Source: an uncultured Rhodospirillales bacterium
Lineage (GTDB): Bacteria; Pseudomonadota; Alphaproteobacteria; Rhodospirillales; Casp-alpha2
Assembly (NCBI GenBank): GCA_938074585.1
Contig: CALJEW010000237.1
Location: 1-8,127, forward strand
DNA length: 8,127 nt
Direction of reading: 5' to 3'
A model generated the notes under the pieces. That model ran no database searches, was not told the origin of the DNA, and worked only from the letters and a program-made list of their open reading frames with translations. Positions 7,001 through 8,127 of the stretch are shown piece after piece (position 1 is the stretch's first letter; the number at the start of each line of letters is the position of its first letter). The position numbers and the translations under genes were made by a program.

Positions 7001-7219
7001 TATTTTAATGGTGGAGATGGCTGGTCAGATACCGTTCAGTTAGAGGGTGTAGATAGTGGCCCCAGTGTCGATTCTGGATGGGCGCTTCAAGTCGAAGGGG
7101 GTATTGGTGATACCGATACAGAAAACGGCATTAAATTTGATGAAGAAGTTGCCGGATCAATCACTTTATCTGACGGCAGTGAATTGACCTTTGATGGGGT
7201 TGAAAAGCTTGAATGGTAA
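4088..7219 (+). CDS. RTX/type I-secreted adhesin-like protein with Ig-like repeats and LamG domain
   Basis: A 1043-residue, strongly acidic protein, probably exported in one step by a type I (ABC) system and folded outside the cell on binding calcium; adhesion or matrix binding is the likely role, by inference. There is no Sec signal peptide. Residues 1-180 are acidic and low-complexity, with Pro/Glu-rich stretches and the only cysteine (146). Ig-like repeats follow at about 183-290, 290-397 and 437-537, with a cut-short unit at about 399-436. Their signatures are 'EDTAIALDID', 'D(A/T)DG(T/S)E', 'NEDGTWTL' and 'GLT(I/V)xP'. A LamG-like domain spans about 557-777 ('SYWKLDE', 'LTLWFDADD', 'VSVSWGKEGMHLYLNGEEVAS', 'FDGHLDDIAIYD'). 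A fourth repeat covers about 788-885. Eight RTX nonapeptide units occupy 911-982 (for example 'GAGNDDIDA', 'GAGDDLFIF'). The end 'LTFDGVEKLEW' fits the C-terminal export-signal region of this class. No exporter genes lie in the window. A weak link is substrate: nothing shows what it binds. Confidence 0.88.
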   Translation: MAEVIENEDGDQEEDVSETGDRQTLYDLSLLDEGGVGLDDIDLEEKGSNDDKWEEPNASSSLAAIHTGSRPTDDELFANMVPEGEMVIEEGEILPTSEAAGQRLPEIDGSDEAPEGPGRGSAPEQSGPEEGAPQEQNAGLQQTLACLVPPAAPAKTLEPVVPETDREPEPELEVEVTASEWGEDTAIALDIDPGLSDADGTEILSIKIADIPAGSSLSYVDDAEAKQSIVIDGTTASLSTEQLNGLTITPPHNLDGAFDLNVSATSTEADGNVIEVTSGALTVNVAAVASNVVVGTQDAFGSEDEVISLDITTASDDNITSVVISGVPKGAVLSTGIENEDGTWTLTVDQLGGLTVTPPPNSSDEFQLSVAVTTIDGADSSTVSGTFDVNVTGDADTPSLKLFTASGDDNSAIALQINTELLDFDGSTLGTTASSGKEDTAIALDIDVTELDTDGSETVNITITDVPTDSVLSAGKDNEDGTWTLEIGDLEGLTIMPSDGSNTDFQLGVSVTTSESNTGETSTSTATLDVSVISIAYAPELTVFLGEGAEVSSSLTPVSYWKLDETGENDTLVDSVGDNDGSPINNLRDMDGGEGGDEAVLVKAAGFKGGGERDQEYIEVDDSPDLKPDSGTLTLWFDADDVDGSFALASSDAQGSTTEGGFNLRIEDGQLTLEIEDENGVHRIEGGSVDDGDWNQVSVSWGKEGMHLYLNGEEVASDESFTGGLSRNDNPWTFGATAGSEGEEGGMSEFFDGHLDDIAIYDTQISDDQASDLYDSGVQDIIDNGGDVDFVQFPLDVMASLSDIDGSESLSIMIDGLPDGGALSSGTDNGDGSWSVDIDGLEGLTVSVPVGSDNFVITVSAKATDEGGDSRTATEIVPVDVEGVGFIADVSGTASDDTLSKTADADVINSGAGNDDIDAGAGDDIIIVGDGDVTVASGDDDDIIDGGTKNDTIDSGAGDDLFIFGAGDGSDYFNGGDGWSDTVQLEGVDSGPSVDSGWALQVEGGIGDTDTENGIKFDEEVAGSITLSDGSELTFDGVEKLEW
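4622..5700 (+). repeat. Array of Ig-like repeat units in the RTX protein
   Basis: Unit 1 is about 4622-4957, unit 2 about 4958-5275, a truncated unit about 5282-5395, and unit 3 about 5396-5695. Units 2 and 3 share near-identical DNA for 'ENEDGTWTL' / 'DNEDGTWTL' (around 5099-5125 and 5516-5542), pointing to duplication. Each unit starts with 'EDxxIxLDI' and ends with a 'xxxVNV' or 'LDVSV' strand. These match the general pattern of repeats in large type I-secreted adhesins. Confidence 0.75.
5756..6418 (+). other. LamG/concanavalin A-like domain coding segment
   Basis: It encodes about residues 557-777 of the RTX protein. It reads 'PVSYWKLDETGENDTLVDSVG' at the start, then 'TLTLWFDADD', 'GGFNLRIEDGQLTLEIED', 'VSVSWGKEGMHLYLNGEEV' and 'FFDGHLDDIAIYDTQISDDQ' at the end. 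This is the order of beta-strand motifs in LamG/pentraxin-like jelly-roll domains, which often bind carbohydrate or calcium. The ligand is unknown. Confidence 0.75.
6449..6742 (+). repeat. Fourth Ig-like repeat, after the LamG domain
   Basis: This segment reads 'FPLDVMASLSDIDGSESLSI', 'GLPDGGALSSGTDNGDGSWS', 'LEGLTVSVP' and 'VITVSAKATDEGGDSRTAT', matching units 1-3 but lacking the usual 'EDTAIALDI' opening. The opening strand 'PELTVFLGEG' appears before the LamG domain instead. Confidence 0.7.
6818..7033 (+). repeat. RTX nonapeptide block, eight 27-bp units
   Basis: Eight consecutive nine-residue units begin at 6818, 6845, 6872, 6899, 6926, 6953, 6980 and 7007. They include GAGNDDIDA, GAGDDIIIV, GDDDDIIDG, GTKNDTIDS and GAGDDLFIF, following the GGxGxDxUx calcium-binding pattern; the third, seventh and eighth are degenerate. 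Such blocks form a calcium-loaded beta-roll after type I secretion. The block is short for a large adhesin. Confidence 0.85.
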
Positions 7220-7325
7220 ACACTTAAACAGCTTTGTGCGGTATGTGTGTGACTATTTGTTGCACACTCGCAGTCCTCCGGCTAAACCTGTGTTCTTTTT
7301 AAATGGATTGACGGACCTTCATCAA

Positions 7326-7673
7326 ATGGACAAGCTAATTTATCATATGTGCCGTGCTGACGAGTGGGCGATAGCACAACAGTCGGGTGCCTATGGTGGG
7401 TCTTCTCAAGATCAATTTGATGGATTTATTCATTTTTCAACGGCGGCTCAAGTGCGCGTTAGTGCTGCTAAGCATCGCGCCGGGCAAGATGGTTTGGTGC
7501 TGTTGAGTGTTGATGTTGGCTCATTGGGAGAGGTGTTAAAGTGGGAAGAATCCCGTGGTGGTGCTTTGTTCCCTCATTTATACGGTGATCTTTCTGTTAG
7601 TGCTGTTGTTCGTGTGGAACCGTTGCTTCTTGACCAGAACGGGGACCATATGTTTCCAAGTTCTATTTCCTAA
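7326..7673 (+). CDS. DUF952 domain protein
   Basis: A 115-residue protein of the DUF952 family, of unknown biochemical function. The full-length family pattern is present: 'LIYHMCRADEW' (4-14), 'GAYGGSSQDQFDGFIHFST' (21-39, with Asp32 and His36) and 'LFPHLYGDLSVSAVVRVEPL' (81-100). The ATG at 7326 is chosen because the homologous part starts here; the frame stays open back to 7191 but that extension overlaps the RTX gene and looks like non-coding spill-over. The ribosome site is weak (GGA about 10 nt upstream). The stop is 20 bp from pyrD, so the two are probably co-transcribed; a DUF952 gene before pyrD is a recurring arrangement in Alphaproteobacteria as I recall it. The 106 bp between it and the RTX gene show no clear terminator or promoter. 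Confidence 0.88.
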   Translation: MDKLIYHMCRADEWAIAQQSGAYGGSSQDQFDGFIHFSTAAQVRVSAAKHRAGQDGLVLLSVDVGSLGEVLKWEESRGGALFPHLYGDLSVSAVVRVEPLLLDQNGDHMFPSSIS

Positions 7674-7693
7674 TTGAATAAAGGGTTTTCTGT

Positions 7694-8127
7694 ATGAGCG
7701 GTTTCTATAACTTTGTTTGGCCCTTTATTAGGCTGATTGATTCTGAAACAGCCCATGTGATTGCGCTTGGTGCCTTAAAGCGCGGCTGGGTGCCCACATC
7801 TGTTCCGTTTGAAGATAAACGATTGAATATTAATCTGTGGGGGATGGATTTTGCCAACCCCATTGGGCTTGCCGCCGGGTTTGATAAAAATGCCGTAGCC
7901 CCGGATGCGATGCTTCGCCAAGGATTTGGGTTGGTTGAGGTGGGCAGTGTTACGCCCCGCGCACAATACGGTAATCCACGCCCCCGGTTGTTTCGGTTGA
8001 CCGAAGACCGTGCAGTCATTAATCGCAATGGTTTTAATAACACAGGCATGGACGCCATGTTCGGTCGTTTGAATGCCCGAACAAATAAAGCTAAAGGTTG
8101 GGTCGGTGTCAATTTTGGCAAAAACAA
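7694..8127 (+). CDS. pyrD: Dihydroorotate dehydrogenase (quinone), class 2, 3' end outside window
   Basis: Oxidises dihydroorotate to orotate, the fourth step of UMP synthesis, passing electrons through FMN to membrane quinone. The first 144 of the usual 340-360 residues are present and the frame stays open to the last base. The N-terminal extension 'YNFVWPFIRLIDSETAHVIALGAL' (5-28) is the amphipathic membrane-associating helix pair of class 2 enzymes. The FMN-site motif 'NPIGLAAGFDKNA' (55-67) follows, then 'VEVGSVTPRAQYGNPRPRLFRL' with its Pro-rich loop (81-102), 'AVINRNGFNNTG' (107-118), and at the edge 'GVNFGKN'. Asn112 stands where many homologues have Met or Leu ('INRMGFNN'), a small variation. 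AAAGGG at 7680-7685 lies 8 nt before the ATG. The gene follows DUF952 by 20 bp. Confidence 0.95.
   Translation, partial: MSGFYNFVWPFIRLIDSETAHVIALGALKRGWVPTSVPFEDKRLNINLWGMDFANPIGLAAGFDKNAVAPDAMLRQGFGLVEVGSVTPRAQYGNPRPRLFRLTEDRAVINRNGFNNTGMDAMFGRLNARTNKAKGWVGVNFGKN

Noticed and set aside
7238..7275. GTGTG...CACAC structure after the RTX gene as a terminator
   Set aside because: The stem is only 5 bp with a long loop and there is no T-run.
7191..7325. Longer DUF952 start at 7191
   Set aside because: The extension overlaps the end of the RTX gene, has no ribosome site and does not resemble the family; the homology starts at the ATG at 7326.

Overview
The window looks like chromosomal DNA from an alphaproteobacterium with moderate to low GC, possibly a marine Rhodospirillales-like lineage. 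The evidence is a GlnK and AmtB of alphaproteobacterial type, a DUF952 gene directly upstream of a class 2 pyrD, and an RTX protein built from the 'EDTAIALDID...DGS' repeats common in such genomes. This placement is inferred from protein character only. I see no rRNA, tRNA, CRISPR array, insertion sequence or phage gene.

Layout. (1) Positions 1-1125 hold the 3' part of an unrecognised gene with a Pro/Val-rich linker and a conserved-looking C-terminal domain with two cysteines; its 3' end contains adjacent G6 and A8 tracts. (2) After a 308-bp AT-rich gap comes an ammonium unit, amtB then glnK, 30 bp apart. This reverses the more commonly described glnK-amtB order. (3) Convergent to it is a class I SAM-dependent O-methyltransferase gene (minus strand, TTG start). 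(4) A divergent intergenic region of about 260 bp carries an 8-bp-stem hairpin, a perfect 16-bp palindrome and a 10-codon leader ORF with its own Shine-Dalgarno sequence. (5) This region leads into a 1043-residue acidic RTX/type I-secreted adhesin-like protein: acidic N-terminus, repeated Ig-like domains, a LamG/concanavalin-like domain set inside a repeat, eight RTX nonapeptides and a C-terminal secretion-signal region. (6) A DUF952 gene and the 5' part of pyrD (pyrimidine biosynthesis) close the window on the plus strand.

AmtB and GlnK form one functional unit: uridylylation-controlled GlnK plugs the AmtB ammonia channel when nitrogen is plentiful. The RTX protein would need a type I ABC exporter, membrane fusion protein and outer-membrane channel, none of which is in the window. 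DUF952 and pyrD are probably co-transcribed. The regions most worth follow-up are the RTX gene's architecture and its regulatory leader, and the possible frameshift at the end of the first gene. I did not find a convincing wholly new multi-gene system.
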